Notes: generated from the letters alone by a model not told the origin. A stretch of DNA of 17,897 nt from JAHJQZ01 sp963676075 (GCA_963676075.2 CAXXNZ010000032.1:1-17897); one strand, 5' to 3'; positions 1 through 8,472 are shown, counted from the first letter of the stretch. Program-made: numbers and translations.

Positions 1-327
1 CGCGCCACGGTCCGGGCGGCGGACATTCCCGTTCTGGCTCTCGAAAACCCGAATTCGGGTTGCCGCGACCGGTTGCGCAGCGAGATCGCCAATGCCATCG
101 AATTCGACTCCGCCGAGGCGATCGTCCTCGGCTGCGCCGGCATGGCCGATCTTGCCAAAACCCTTGAGTCCGAATTTGGCATGCCGGTCATCGATGGCGT
201 CACCGCCGCCGTCAAACAGGCCGAGGCACTGGTATCGCTCGGCCTCAGAACCTCGAAACGCGGCGCCTACGCCTCGCCGATCCCCAAGGTCTATTCAGGC
301 GCGATGAAGGCGTTTGCCCCGACATGA
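1..327 (+). CDS. Asp/Glu/hydantoin racemase family protein, C-terminal part
   Basis: The reading frame is open from the first base and ends at TGA 325-327; the start lies outside the window. About 108 C-terminal residues are visible. The segment VLGCAGMADL around residue 47 of the visible part matches the second catalytic-cysteine motif of the Asp/Glu/hydantoin racemase superfamily (cofactor-independent two-cysteine racemases). It is followed by the usual 'GMPVIDGVTAAVKQAEALV' helix region. Family members racemise amino acids or hydantoins, or isomerise maleate; the substrate here cannot be read from the sequence. It is the first visible gene of a + strand operon and its stop overlaps the next gene's ATG (324) in an ATGA arrangement, so translational coupling is likely. 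The neighbouring ring amidohydrolases make a hydantoin- or cyclic-ureide-type substrate reasonable, but that is inference. Confidence 0.8.
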   Translation, partial: RATVRAADIPVLALENPNSGCRDRLRSEIANAIEFDSAEAIVLGCAGMADLAKTLESEFGMPVIDGVTAAVKQAEALVSLGLRTSKRGAYASPIPKVYSGAMKAFAPT

Positions 328-1164
328 CTTTCGAAGTGCGCCAGGCGCAGCGGTCCGACGTTGCGGTGATGCTGGAGTGGGCCGATTCCGAAGGCTGGAA
401 CCCCGGCATCGAGGATGCCGACGGCTTTTCGCCGCCGACCCCGAGGGCTTCTTCATGGGTTGGGACGGCGATGAACCGGTCAGCGCCATTTCCATGGTGA
501 AATATAACGACGCCTTCGCCTTTCTCGGCCTCTACATCGTCCGGTCCAGATTTCGCGGCAAGGGCTACGGCAAGGCGACATGGGATGCAGCGATGAACAC
601 GGTTACCGGCTACACCATCGGCCTCGACGGTGTCGTCGCCCAGCAGCCGAACTACCGGAAGTCGGGGTTTGCCTTCGCCACAACAACATCCGCTACGCCG
701 GCACCTGGTCGGCACCGGCAAAGCCCCGCCCCGGCCTGATCAATCCGGGCGCGTTGCGGATCGACGCGTTGATGGAATACGAAGCCCCCCTGTTTCCGGC
801 GCCGCGCTACGGTTTTCTCAAGTCATGGCTGTTCGGCGCCGAGACCCGCAAGGCCCTGTGCCTGGTCGATGGAAACGAGCGGCGCGGCTATGGCGTCATT
901 CGCGCCTGCGCCGAGGGGCACAAGATCGGCCCACTGTTCGCCGACAACAGAGCCGTCGCCGAAGCCTTGCTGGTGGGGCTGGTCGCCGAGGCAGACGCAA
1001 GCCATGTCATTCTCGATGTGCCACAGGACAATGCCGAGGCCATCGCGCTGGCCGTGAGCGCCGGGCTGTCGCCGGTCTTCGAGACGGCCCGCATGTATCG
1101 CGGCACAGCCCCCGACCTCGATCTCGCCCGCATTTTCGGCATCACCACTTTCGAACTCGGCTGA
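324..1164 (+). pseudogene. GNAT family N-acetyltransferase, two frameshifts as read
   Basis: ATG 324 overlaps the racemase stop. The protein must be read across three frames: 324 to about 428, then about 429-679, then about 680 to the TGA at 1162-1164. Each switch is repaired by adding one base, in the T run at 426-429 (gives GFFAADPEGFFMGW) and the CC at 678-679 (gives GFAFAHNNIRYAG). Repaired length is 280 aa. The N-terminal half is a GNAT fold with the acetyl-CoA loop RSRFRGKGYGKATW. The C-terminal half (from about residue 145) resembles the second domain of YitH-like two-domain GNATs. Acyl acceptor unknown. Position inside the catabolic operon suggests a detoxifying or modifying role (inference). 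It is either a true pseudogene or an intact gene with two sequencing deletions; the good protein match on both sides of each break favours very recent loss or error. Confidence 0.75.
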
Positions 1165-1175
1165 AGGACACGAAC

Positions 1176-1595
1176 ATGATCGCGGTTGCCGCAATCGATA
1201 CCTCCCAACTCGACGACGCGGAGATCGTCCGGCTTTACCTCGAAGCCTCGATGGTCCCCGATCCGGAAACCGCAGCCCATTATGTCGGCGATCCAGTCGT
1301 CATCACCTTCACCGGCGGTCGCGTCTTCGACCATCCTTCCGGCCCCACCGTTTTCAACGCCGCGCGCTACAAATGGGTGAAAAAGCGCATGGACCGCTTC
1401 GACGTTGCGCCAGCCGACGGCGAGACCATCGTCTATAGCGTCGGCACGCTCTACGGCGAGTGGCCGGACGGAGAACCTTTCGAAGGCAACCGCTACATCG
1501 ACCGCTTCGTTGTCAGGAACAAGAAGATCGTCAAGATGGACGTCTGGAACGACAGCGCCGAGCGTATCCTGACCCGCCGTGACATCACGGCCTGA
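1176..1595 (+). CDS. SnoaL/NTF2-like fold protein
   Basis: 139 aa from ATG 1176, with AAGGA seven bases upstream (1165-1169 region), to TGA 1593-1595. Features typical of the cone-shaped NTF2-like/SnoaL fold are an N-terminal helix (EIVRLYLEASMVPDPETAAHY), a central 'DPVVITFTGGRVF' strand pair, and a C-terminal sheet (YIDRFVVRNKKIVKMDVWND). Members act as small cyclases, isomerases or dehydratases, or as ligand-binding proteins. No catalytic residue assignment is possible here. It starts 11 bases after the GNAT stop, and its 3' end overlaps the GTG start of the amidohydrolase by 17 bases, so it belongs to the same operon. Function in the pathway unknown. Confidence 0.75.
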   Translation: MIAVAAIDTSQLDDAEIVRLYLEASMVPDPETAAHYVGDPVVITFTGGRVFDHPSGPTVFNAARYKWVKKRMDRFDVAPADGETIVYSVGTLYGEWPDGEPFEGNRYIDRFVVRNKKIVKMDVWNDSAERILTRRDITA

Positions 1596-2865
1596 GCCGG
1601 TGCAGCTCGATCTGGTCATCGCCAATGCGCGGCTGGCCGGCCAGTCCGAGCCGGTTTCACTCGGCATCGCCGCCGGCAGCATCGCCGCGATCTCGCCGCG
1701 CATCGAGAGCGACGCACCGGTTTACGACGCCGAGGGATGTCTCGTTTTCGGCGGTTTTGTCGAAACGCATATTCACCTCGACAAGGCCCTGATCCTCGAC
1801 CGTTGTCCCCTTTGCGAAGGCACGCTTGAAGAGGCCATCGCACTGACGGCGAAAGCCAAGGCCGGCTTCACCGAAGAAGACGTCTACGCCAGAGCGGCGC
1901 GGGTCACCGAAATGGCGATCCTGCAGGGCACGACGCGCCTCAGGAGCTTCGTCGAGATCGACCCGCGCGCCGGCATGGTCTCGTTCGAGGCCATCAAGCG
2001 CATCAAGGCCGATTATGCCTTCGCCATCGACATCGAGATCAGCGCCTTCATCCAGGAAGGCCTGACCAACGAGCCCGAAACCGGCGCGCTGATCGAAGCC
2101 GCGCTGGCGGACGGAGCCGATCTCGTCGGCGGCTGTCCTTATACCGACCCTGATCCCGTGGCTCATGTCGCCGCGCTGTTCGACATGGCCGAGCGCTTCG
2201 ACGTCGCTCTCGATTTCCATGCCGATTTCGATCTCGATCCGGACAACACCATCCTGCCGGAAATCATCGCCCAGACCCGTACGCGCGGCTACGAGGGCCG
2301 TGTCTCGGTTGGCCATGTCACCAAGCTCTCGGCCATGGCGCCCGAGCGCGTCGCCGCGCTCGCAAGCGAACTGGCCGATGCCGGCGTCGCCGTCACCATC
2401 CTGCCGCCGACCGATCTCTACCTGACCGGCCGCGACGCAACGCATCTGAGGCCGCGCGGCATGGCGCCGGGCGGGGTACTCGCCGCAGCGGGCGTCACGG
2501 TGTCACTGTCGAACAACAACATCCTCAACCCGTTCACGCCATTCGGCGACGCCTCGCTGTGCCGGGCCGCCAGTTTATTCGCCCACGCCAGCACCTCCGG
2601 AACCGATGCCGAGATCGGCGCGGTGTTCGACATGGTCACTGCTCAGGCAGCACGGCTTCTTGGCACACCCTATGGCGTCGCGGTTGGCGCCGCCGCCGAC
2701 CTCGTTGTCATCGACGCACCAGATCCTGTCACCGCCATCCGCACCTGTGCCCCGGTCCTGTCGGGTTGGAAGCGCGGACGCCAGACCTTCCGCCGCGACC
2801 GGCCCGAGCTGTTGCGGCCAAGCGGATTCCCAACCAACCTGATCGATCAGAGAGTTTCCCGATGA
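1579..2865 (+). CDS. Cytosine-deaminase-like amidohydrolase family protein
   Basis: 428 aa from GTG 1579; GTG 1600 is an alternative start just after the SnoaL stop. The metal-dependent amidohydrolase TIM barrel is clear: ETHIHLDKA (His64, His66), AFIQEG (Gln159), LDFHADFD (His214), VGHVTK (His246). This spacing matches E. coli cytosine deaminase CodA (His61, His63, Gln156, His214, His246, Asp313). At the CodA Asp313-Asp314 site the sequence reads SNNNILNP (Asn312-314), so the usual catalytic aspartate is replaced. The last 30 residues form the small beta-sandwich end. It overlaps the next gene by ATGA. Likely role: deamination or ring hydrolysis of a heterocycle or cyclic amide. True cytosine deaminase activity is doubtful because of the Asn substitution. 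Confidence 0.82.
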   Translation: MTSRPEPVQLDLVIANARLAGQSEPVSLGIAAGSIAAISPRIESDAPVYDAEGCLVFGGFVETHIHLDKALILDRCPLCEGTLEEAIALTAKAKAGFTEEDVYARAARVTEMAILQGTTRLRSFVEIDPRAGMVSFEAIKRIKADYAFAIDIEISAFIQEGLTNEPETGALIEAALADGADLVGGCPYTDPDPVAHVAALFDMAERFDVALDFHADFDLDPDNTILPEIIAQTRTRGYEGRVSVGHVTKLSAMAPERVAALASELADAGVAVTILPPTDLYLTGRDATHLRPRGMAPGGVLAAAGVTVSLSNNNILNPFTPFGDASLCRAASLFAHASTSGTDAEIGAVFDMVTAQAARLLGTPYGVAVGAAADLVVIDAPDPVTAIRTCAPVLSGWKRGRQTFRRDRPELLRPSGFPTNLIDQRVSR

Positions 2866-3917
2866 CCTCCATGCGCGCCATCGTCCACCGCGTCCCCGCC
2901 GCCGGCCCCAATGACGTGTCGGGCGTCGAAGCTCTGTTTGCCAACGGGCTCAATCCGCAGAGCGTCGTCGGCATTCTCGGCAAGACCGAGGGCAATGGCT
3001 GCGTCAACGACTTCACCCGCGGCTACGCCTCCAAAAGCTTTTCCGACCTGTTCGCGCGCCACGGCGTTTCCGGCGTCTCGATTGTCATGTCGGGCGGCAC
3101 CGAAGGCGCGCTGTCGCCACACTGGATGGTATTTGCCCGCGAACAGACCGACGCACCGGCATCGCGGGCGCTGGCCATCGGCGTCGCCCACACGCCGGCG
3201 CTTTTGCCCGAGGAACTGGGCCGCATGGCGCAGGTCGCGAGCGTCGCCGAAGGCGTCAAAAAGGTCATGCAGGATGCCGGCATCACTGATCCGGCGGATG
3301 TGCATTTCGTCCAGATCAAGTGCCCGCTGCTGACGACGGCGCGTATCGAGGATGCAAAAGCGCGCGGGATGACCACCTCGGTCACCGACACGCTCAAGTC
3401 GATGGGATATTCGCGCGGCGCATCGGCCCTCGGCGCGGCGGTGGCGCTTGGTGAGGTCGACGCCGCTGCCCTGACCGATGCCAGCATCTGCGCCGACTAC
3501 AGCCTGTTCTCCGGCCGCGCCTCCACCTCCGCCGGCGTCGAACTGATGGGCCATGAGATCATCGTTCTCGGCATGAGCGACGCCTGGTCCGGTCCGTTCG
3601 CCATCGATCACGGCGTCATGGCCGACGCCATTGATGTTGCCGCCGCCACCAACGCCCGCAACAGGCTGGGCGACGGCGAACTCGTCGCCGTGTTGGCCAA
3701 GGCGGAAGCCGACCCGACCGGGGTGGTGCGCGGCAGACGCCACACCATGAACGATGATTCCGACATCGCCGCTACGCGGCATGCGCGCGCTTTCGTCGGC
3801 GGTGCCCTTGCCGGCCAGTTCGGAATGACCGACATCTACGTCTCAGGCGGCGCCGAACACCAGGGACCGCCCGGCGGCGGCCCCGTCGCCGTCATCATCG
3901 AGAAACGGATGCAATGA
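2862..3917 (+). CDS. Ring-opening amidohydrolase (cyanuric acid hydrolase/barbiturase family)
   Basis: 351 aa from ATG 2862 (overlapping the previous TGA) to TGA 3915-3917. The whole length matches the AtzD/TrzD/barbiturase family, an isolated fold built of three pseudo-repeats, each giving a Ser-Lys pair. Visible blocks are KTEGNGCVNDFTRG (Lys41), SGGTEGALSPHW (Ser78), QIKCPLLT (Lys153), SGRASTSAGVELMG (Ser near 223), a third Lys near 280, and the signature SGGAEHQGPPGGGPVAVI near the C terminus (Ser328). Family enzymes hydrolyse cyanuric acid to carboxybiuret (biuret after decarboxylation) or barbiturate to ureidomalonate; length (about 360) fits both. I cannot separate the two activities from sequence alone. 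No atrazine-type (AtzE/F) or ureidomalonase gene is visible; its partners are the amidohydrolase and GGT-like gene, so a different cyclic ureide or imide is possible. Confidence 0.9.
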   Translation: MTSMRAIVHRVPAAGPNDVSGVEALFANGLNPQSVVGILGKTEGNGCVNDFTRGYASKSFSDLFARHGVSGVSIVMSGGTEGALSPHWMVFAREQTDAPASRALAIGVAHTPALLPEELGRMAQVASVAEGVKKVMQDAGITDPADVHFVQIKCPLLTTARIEDAKARGMTTSVTDTLKSMGYSRGASALGAAVALGEVDAAALTDASICADYSLFSGRASTSAGVELMGHEIIVLGMSDAWSGPFAIDHGVMADAIDVAAATNARNRLGDGELVAVLAKAEADPTGVVRGRRHTMNDDSDIAATRHARAFVGGALAGQFGMTDIYVSGGAEHQGPPGGGPVAVIIEKRMQ

Positions 3918-5505
3918 AGACCACACGCGATTTCCAGCAGCCCGGCCGCTCGGTCAGCGTTTCCGGCAACGCCATGGCGGCAACCTCGCATTCGCTGGCA
4001 ACGCTTGCCGCCATCGACACGCTGCGTGCCGGCGGCAATGCCGTCGACGCGGCGGTGGCGGCGGCGGCGCTGCAATCGGTGGTCGATCCGCTGATGACCT
4101 CCATCGGCGGCGATTGCTTCGCCCTGATCGCCATGAACGGCAAAACCCCGGTGGCGCTTAACGGCTCAGGACCGGCGCCACGCGCCGCCGATGCAGACGC
4201 CTTGCGGGCGCGAGGATGGACGAAAATCCCTCCCGACTGCGCCGATGCCGTCACCATTCCCGGCTCTGTCGATGCCTGGTGCCGGTTGATCGAAACCTAT
4301 GGAAACCTGCCCTTGGCAAAGGTGCTGGCACCGGCAATCGCTGCAGCCCGCGACGGCTATTGCATCACGCCGCGCATCGCTTTCGACTGGAACCTCTATC
4401 AGGCCCGGATCTCCCGGCATGCCCCCGCCCGCGCGCAATACCTGCCGAACGGCGCAGTGCCCGAGATCGGGCACGTCTTCAAGCAGCCCGCTCTTGCTAC
4501 GACGCTCGAAGCCATCGGGCGGGACGGCGCCTCAGCCTTCTATCAAGGCCGCGTTGCCGCTGAGTTGGTGACGGTTCTCAATGAGCAAGGTGGCGTCCAT
4601 ACTCTTGAGGACTTCGCCACCTACAAGAGCTTTTTCACCGAGCCGATTTCGGCGCCTTACAAGGGCTATGACGTCCTCGAATGCCCACCGAACGGACAGG
4701 GCCTCGCCGCGCTTCTCATCCTGCGACTTCTCGATGGTTTCGATCTGTCGGACCCCCGCTATTCCGAAGCGACCGCATTCATATCCATGCCGAGGCGACC
4801 AAGATCGGCTATGCCATGCGCGATGCTGTGATCTGCGACCCCAATCACAAACAGGCCGATATCGACGCCATCCTGTCCGAAGAGGTGCTGGCGCCGATGC
4901 GGTCGAAAATCCGCCTCGACACCGCCCTGCCCGCTGAAAACTGGACCGGCCCGACCCATAGCGACACGGTCTACCTCACCGTCGTCGACGCCGCGGGCAA
5001 TGTCGTGTCGCTGATCAATTCCGTCTTCAACGCCTTCGGCAGCGGCATCTATGCGCCCGAGGCCGGGGTTCTGCTGCTCAATCGCGGCGCCGGTTTCAGC
5101 CTCGAACCCGGCCATGCCAACGAGCTCGCCCCCGGCAAGCTACCCTTCCACACCATCATTCCGGCGCTGCTGATGAAAAACGGCCAGCCCGTCATGCCGT
5201 TCGGCGTCATGGGTGGCCAGTATCAGGCCGCCGGTCACGCCCACTTCCTGGCGCAGATGCTCGATCTCGGCCTCGATCCGCAACAGGCCAACGAAGCGCC
5301 ACGCAGCTTCTGGTACGACGGCACCCTCGAACTCGAAACCACGATCTCGGAGACGGTGCGCGCCGATCTCGAAGCGCGCGGCCATCGCACCAGCCGCGCC
5401 GGCGAACCGATTGGCGGCTGTCAGGCAATCTGGATCGACAAGGAGCGTCAGCTGCTCTACGGCGCTTCCGACCACCGCAAAGACGGCATGGCGCTCGGGT
5501 ACTAG
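3914..5505 (+). pseudogene. Gamma-glutamyltransferase-like Ntn hydrolase, one frameshift as read
   Basis: ATG 3914 overlaps the preceding TGA. The frame runs to about 4771, then must shift; adding one G after GAAGC (4766-4771) restores EADRIHIHAEATKIGY and gives 530 aa to TAG 5503-5505. Large-subunit features include AGGNAVDAAVAAAALQSVVDPLMTSIGGD, IPGSVDAW and PPNGQGLAALLIL. The small subunit begins at the HSD/TVYLTVVD junction, with Thr about 352 (codon 4966-4968) as the autocatalytic nucleophile. Past it, the sequence has PFHTIIPALL and GVMGGQYQAAGH instead of the PLSSM and SPGGS blocks of true GGT. This pattern is seen in GGT-like paralogues and cephalosporin-acylase relatives and argues against gamma-glutamyl specificity. 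No clear signal peptide, so probably cytoplasmic. Probably the last gene of the operon, hydrolysing an acyl-amide intermediate (inference). Confidence 0.8.
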
Positions 5506-5608
5506 CGCTGGAATGAATATCCGGTCGCGACGACGATGCTTTCGCTCATCCATGTGTCTTTTCGGCTGACCGCACGGAACAGCCGCGCACGATTCCGGAC
5601 GCTCTCGG

Positions 5609-6434
5609 CTAGGAGTTCCCGGCCCCAACAAGCCCATCTCCTTGAAGAGCTGCGCAATTCCGGCGCGGGCGGGCGGCGGTGTGGTCCGGTCCGCAACTGC
5701 CATGAGTTCGGGTGGCGCGCCTTCTATGGCCACACCGGTCCCTGCCCATTTCAGCACTTCGAGATCGTTCATGCCGTCGCCGACCGCGACGGTGTCGGCG
5801 ATCTGTCCTCCAAGTGCTTTCATTGCAACTTCGGCGCCCAACGCCTTGTGCACATCGGCAAGGAAGATTTCGCCCGCCGAGGTTCCGAGATCGGGCAGCG
5901 AGCTTGGCAGAGTGGCGACCTCCGGGCCGATCAGCTCTCCAAGCATCGTGACGGGGACCGGCGCGTGGAAAACCGTGATCTTGCCGAACGGCGTTCCGCG
6001 ACGGCGCGGGGTTGCCGAGATCTTGAACAACGACGTCGGAACGACGTGCTTTCCATCTGCCTTTGCAGCGAAGTCACTGAACATGTCTTCGAGCCGCGCA
6101 GCAATCCCGGGAGGACCTTCGACGCGTTCCGGCGACTCGAGGATGTAGGTGACATCGTGCGCATCGAGAATCTCGACCGCGCGATCGGCCAGATCGGATG
6201 GAAAGCGCTGGTCGCGCAGCACCTGACCCCTGACCGCAACATAGGCACCGGCGCCGGCAACGATTCCGTCGAATTCGGTTTCGGCCAAGAGGTCGGTGAG
6301 CATGCAGGCGGGACGGCCGGTGCACAAAAGCACATGATGGCCTTCGGCCGCGCCTGCTTTATGGCCGCGATATGGGCTTCGGGCACGACGCTGTGGTCGG
6401 CATAGGTGCCATCGACGTCAAGAAAAATGATCAT
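5609..6434 (-). pseudogene. HAD-IIB (Cof-type) phosphatase, two frameshifts as read
   Basis: Start ATG 6434-6432 is preceded by GAGG. Motif I is FLDVDGT (Asp6, Asp8), motif II LLCTGRP, and motif IV VAVGDGMNDLEVL, with a C2B cap between them: a HAD-IIB sugar-phosphatase type. The first 28 residues lie in a different frame from the rest; one extra base in the GG at 6348-6349 gives AIKQARAEGHHVLLCTGRP. At the 3' end the frame runs on far into the opposite GGT gene unless one base is added to the CCCC at 5623-5626; then the protein ends KEMGLLGAGNS at TAG (5611-5609). With both repairs it is 275 aa, the usual family size. It lies 3' of the esterase on the same strand and may hydrolyse a sugar phosphate from the beta-glucoside pathway (inference). 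Convergent with the GGT-like gene. Confidence 0.75.
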
Positions 6435-6576
6435 CTCTCGCCTCGTCTGCTGGGGTGAACGCATCACGGCCGGACGGCGCATCGCGTCAGGGTCAGGTTG
6501 GAAGAGTGCTGCGGCTTCGCGCGTAGAACTCCGATATACGGGTTCGACACAGAGGCCAAGCGCGGCAATCTCTCCA
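6435..6576. other. Spacer between HAD start and esterase 3' end
   Basis: About 140 bases (about 245 if the esterase really stops at 6680) with no convincing gene, terminator or promoter. A GAGG-type ribosome binding site for the HAD gene lies at its left edge on the - strand. Nothing else was seen. Confidence 0.4.
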
Positions 6577-8421
6577 TCAGACCTGACGCCGGTTCATGAA
6601 CGCCCTGTGACGCCCCCCGCCATGACGCAAGAAAAGGGTGCGCCGGGCAGCGACAATGCCGCCGTCCGGCGCGAGAGGTCTACTCGACCTGAACCCAGGA
6701 TTGGTATTGCCGTAATAAACATCGAGTCCGCGGCTGAACCAGCGGCCGTCCAGCACTGTCTCGATCAGGTGCTTCTTGGCCTCGGGCGAGATGCTGGTGT
6801 CGGCGTCCAATGCCTTGAGCACATCGTCATAGGCGGTGCGCTCGTCCGACATGGTGATCTCGGCGCTGTTCGCGTTGGCATCGAGGATGAGCTGGGTCGG
6901 ACCGCCTTGTTCGGCCGACCAGGGCTTCCAGTCCGGCACACCAGCGCCATTCGGATCGCCGCTCCACAGGAAGTTACGGATATAGGTTCCGAACTGCGTG
7001 GCGAGGTCCTTGGCGCCGGGATTGTCGAAGGCATCGGCGAAAACACCGGAGAAGCCCGTGGTCCTTTCGGTGACGAAGGGGATCCACACGCCATGGAAAG
7101 AGCCGAAAAGCTTCGCCATCGTCTCGCCGACAATGGCCGGATCGCTGCCCCAGGCCACGCGAACCGTATAGATCGGCGCCTGGTAGGCATCGTACATGCG
7201 CTCGGCCGATTCTGAGGCGTTGAACAGCTCATAGAGCTTGCTGCCGTAGCCCGAAGCGAAATTCAGCTCGGCCAGCCGCTCGGTGTCTGCCAGAAGCGCT
7301 TCGTTCGACTCGCCAGCGAATTCGGCGTCGTAGCGCGCGAACAACGAGAACTCCGACGAACCCGTCAGCATGATCAGGGGAACGGAGTTATAGGTCTGCG
7401 TATCGAAGCCGTTCTCGGGCAGCACGGTACCGTCGTTGTAAAGATGCGGGAACACGGCCATGCGGATACCCGCATTGGTCATGAGGCCGGCAAGCCGCTC
7501 GGCGGACAGACTCTCGAGATAGTCGCGCACATCGGCACCGCTGGTGAGAAGCCAGTCATAGGCCTCGTCCTCGCTGGCCTTGACCTTGTCCGCGACGACG
7601 AGCGGGGCGATCGCCTTGGCGACGAGCTTGGTGCTTTCGCCGGCATCTGCGAGCGTCATGCCGCCGCTCAGCGAAATCGCCTTCTGGAACTGGCCGGCAA
7701 AGATCGGCGAGATCAGCATGGCCATGACATCACGGCCGCCGGCAGAAAAGCCGGCTACGGTGATGTTGTCGCCGTCGCCACCGAAGGCGGTGGCGTTCTC
7801 CTTGACCCACGAGAGGGCGCGCGAAATGTCGAGCAGGGTGAAATTGCCCGAATCCTCTTCGCCATTCCCCGTCTTCAGGGCCGGCAAATTGTTGAAGCCG
7901 AGCAGGCCCAGCCGGTAGTTGACCGAGACGACGACGGCATCGGCGTTGAGCGCGAGTTGTTCGGCGTTGATCTCCTCGCTCGTGCCGCCCTGATTGTTGC
8001 CGCCATGGATGAAGAACAGCACCGGCAGACCAGTCTTTTCGCTGTTCGGACGATAGATATCAACGCTCAGGCAGTCTTCGCTGCCGGCCGGCTCGCCGTT
8101 GGCGATTTGTGCACAAAGCGCCGCATGCTCGGTGGCGTCCCGCACATCGGTCCAGGCTTCCGGTGCTTCCGGCGCCTTCCAGCGCAATGCGCCCGTGGGC
8201 GCCTTGGCATAGGGCACGCCGCGCCACAGCAGCGTCTGGTCGTTGTTGACCAGCTGGCCGGAGATCGGGCCATAGGCGGTTTCCCGCACGATGCTGGCTT
8301 GATAAGGCAGGTCGGCGGCAATCGCGGCGCCGGAAAAAAGGGCACTGGTACCGAGGCAGGTTGCGACGGTCAGCGCGCGCGCCAGTCTTTCGAGCCGACT
8401 GATAAGCTCAATGTGAGACAA
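6577..8421 (-). CDS. Secreted type-B carboxylesterase; 3' end probably frameshifted
   Basis: The start is chosen as TTG 8421-8419, preceded by AGGGAGAG at suitable spacing; it places a signal peptide first (basic region with RLERLARALTVATC, hydrophobic core, cleavage about AIAA|DLP near residue 36). Type-B carboxylesterase features in order: EDCLSVDIYRP, oxyanion HGG (139-141), nucleophile elbow TVAGFSAGG (Ser226), GSSEFSLF (Glu357) and FGSFHGVW (His443). As read, the protein ends at TGA 6577 with an arginine-rich tail after about residue 576 that does not look native. One extra base in the CC at 6698-6699 would end it as NPWVQVE at TAG 6682-6680 (580 aa). It follows EIIBC by 115 bases, so it probably acts in the periplasm on acylated glucosides before PTS uptake (inference). 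Confidence 0.85.
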   Translation of the reverse strand: MSHIELISRLERLARALTVATCLGTSALFSGAAIAADLPYQASIVRETAYGPISGQLVNNDQTLLWRGVPYAKAPTGALRWKAPEAPEAWTDVRDATEHAALCAQIANGEPAGSEDCLSVDIYRPNSEKTGLPVLFFIHGGNNQGGTSEEINAEQLALNADAVVVSVNYRLGLLGFNNLPALKTGNGEEDSGNFTLLDISRALSWVKENATAFGGDGDNITVAGFSAGGRDVMAMLISPIFAGQFQKAISLSGGMTLADAGESTKLVAKAIAPLVVADKVKASEDEAYDWLLTSGADVRDYLESLSAERLAGLMTNAGIRMAVFPHLYNDGTVLPENGFDTQTYNSVPLIMLTGSSEFSLFARYDAEFAGESNEALLADTERLAELNFASGYGSKLYELFNASESAERMYDAYQAPIYTVRVAWGSDPAIVGETMAKLFGSFHGVWIPFVTERTTGFSGVFADAFDNPGAKDLATQFGTYIRNFLWSGDPNGAGVPDWKPWSAEQGGPTQLILDANANSAEITMSDERTAYDDVLKALDADTSISPEAKKHLIETVLDGRWFSRGLDVYYGNTNPGFRSSRPLAPDGGIVAARRTLFLRHGGGRHRAFMNRRQV

Positions 8422-8472
8422 GTCTCTCTCCCTTGGGGTGTGGTCGTGAATCTCAGGAACATGTCCGGAGGT

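Noticed and set aside
5563..5585. 6-bp inverted repeat (CGGCTG/CAGCCG) between the convergent GGT-like and HAD genes as a terminator
   Set aside because: Short stem with an 11-base loop and no T tract on either strand.
5140..6333. A 397-codon - strand frame read as one protein
   Set aside because: Only its first two thirds is HAD phosphatase; the remainder lies antisense to the GGT-like gene and arises from a lost base at 5623-5626.
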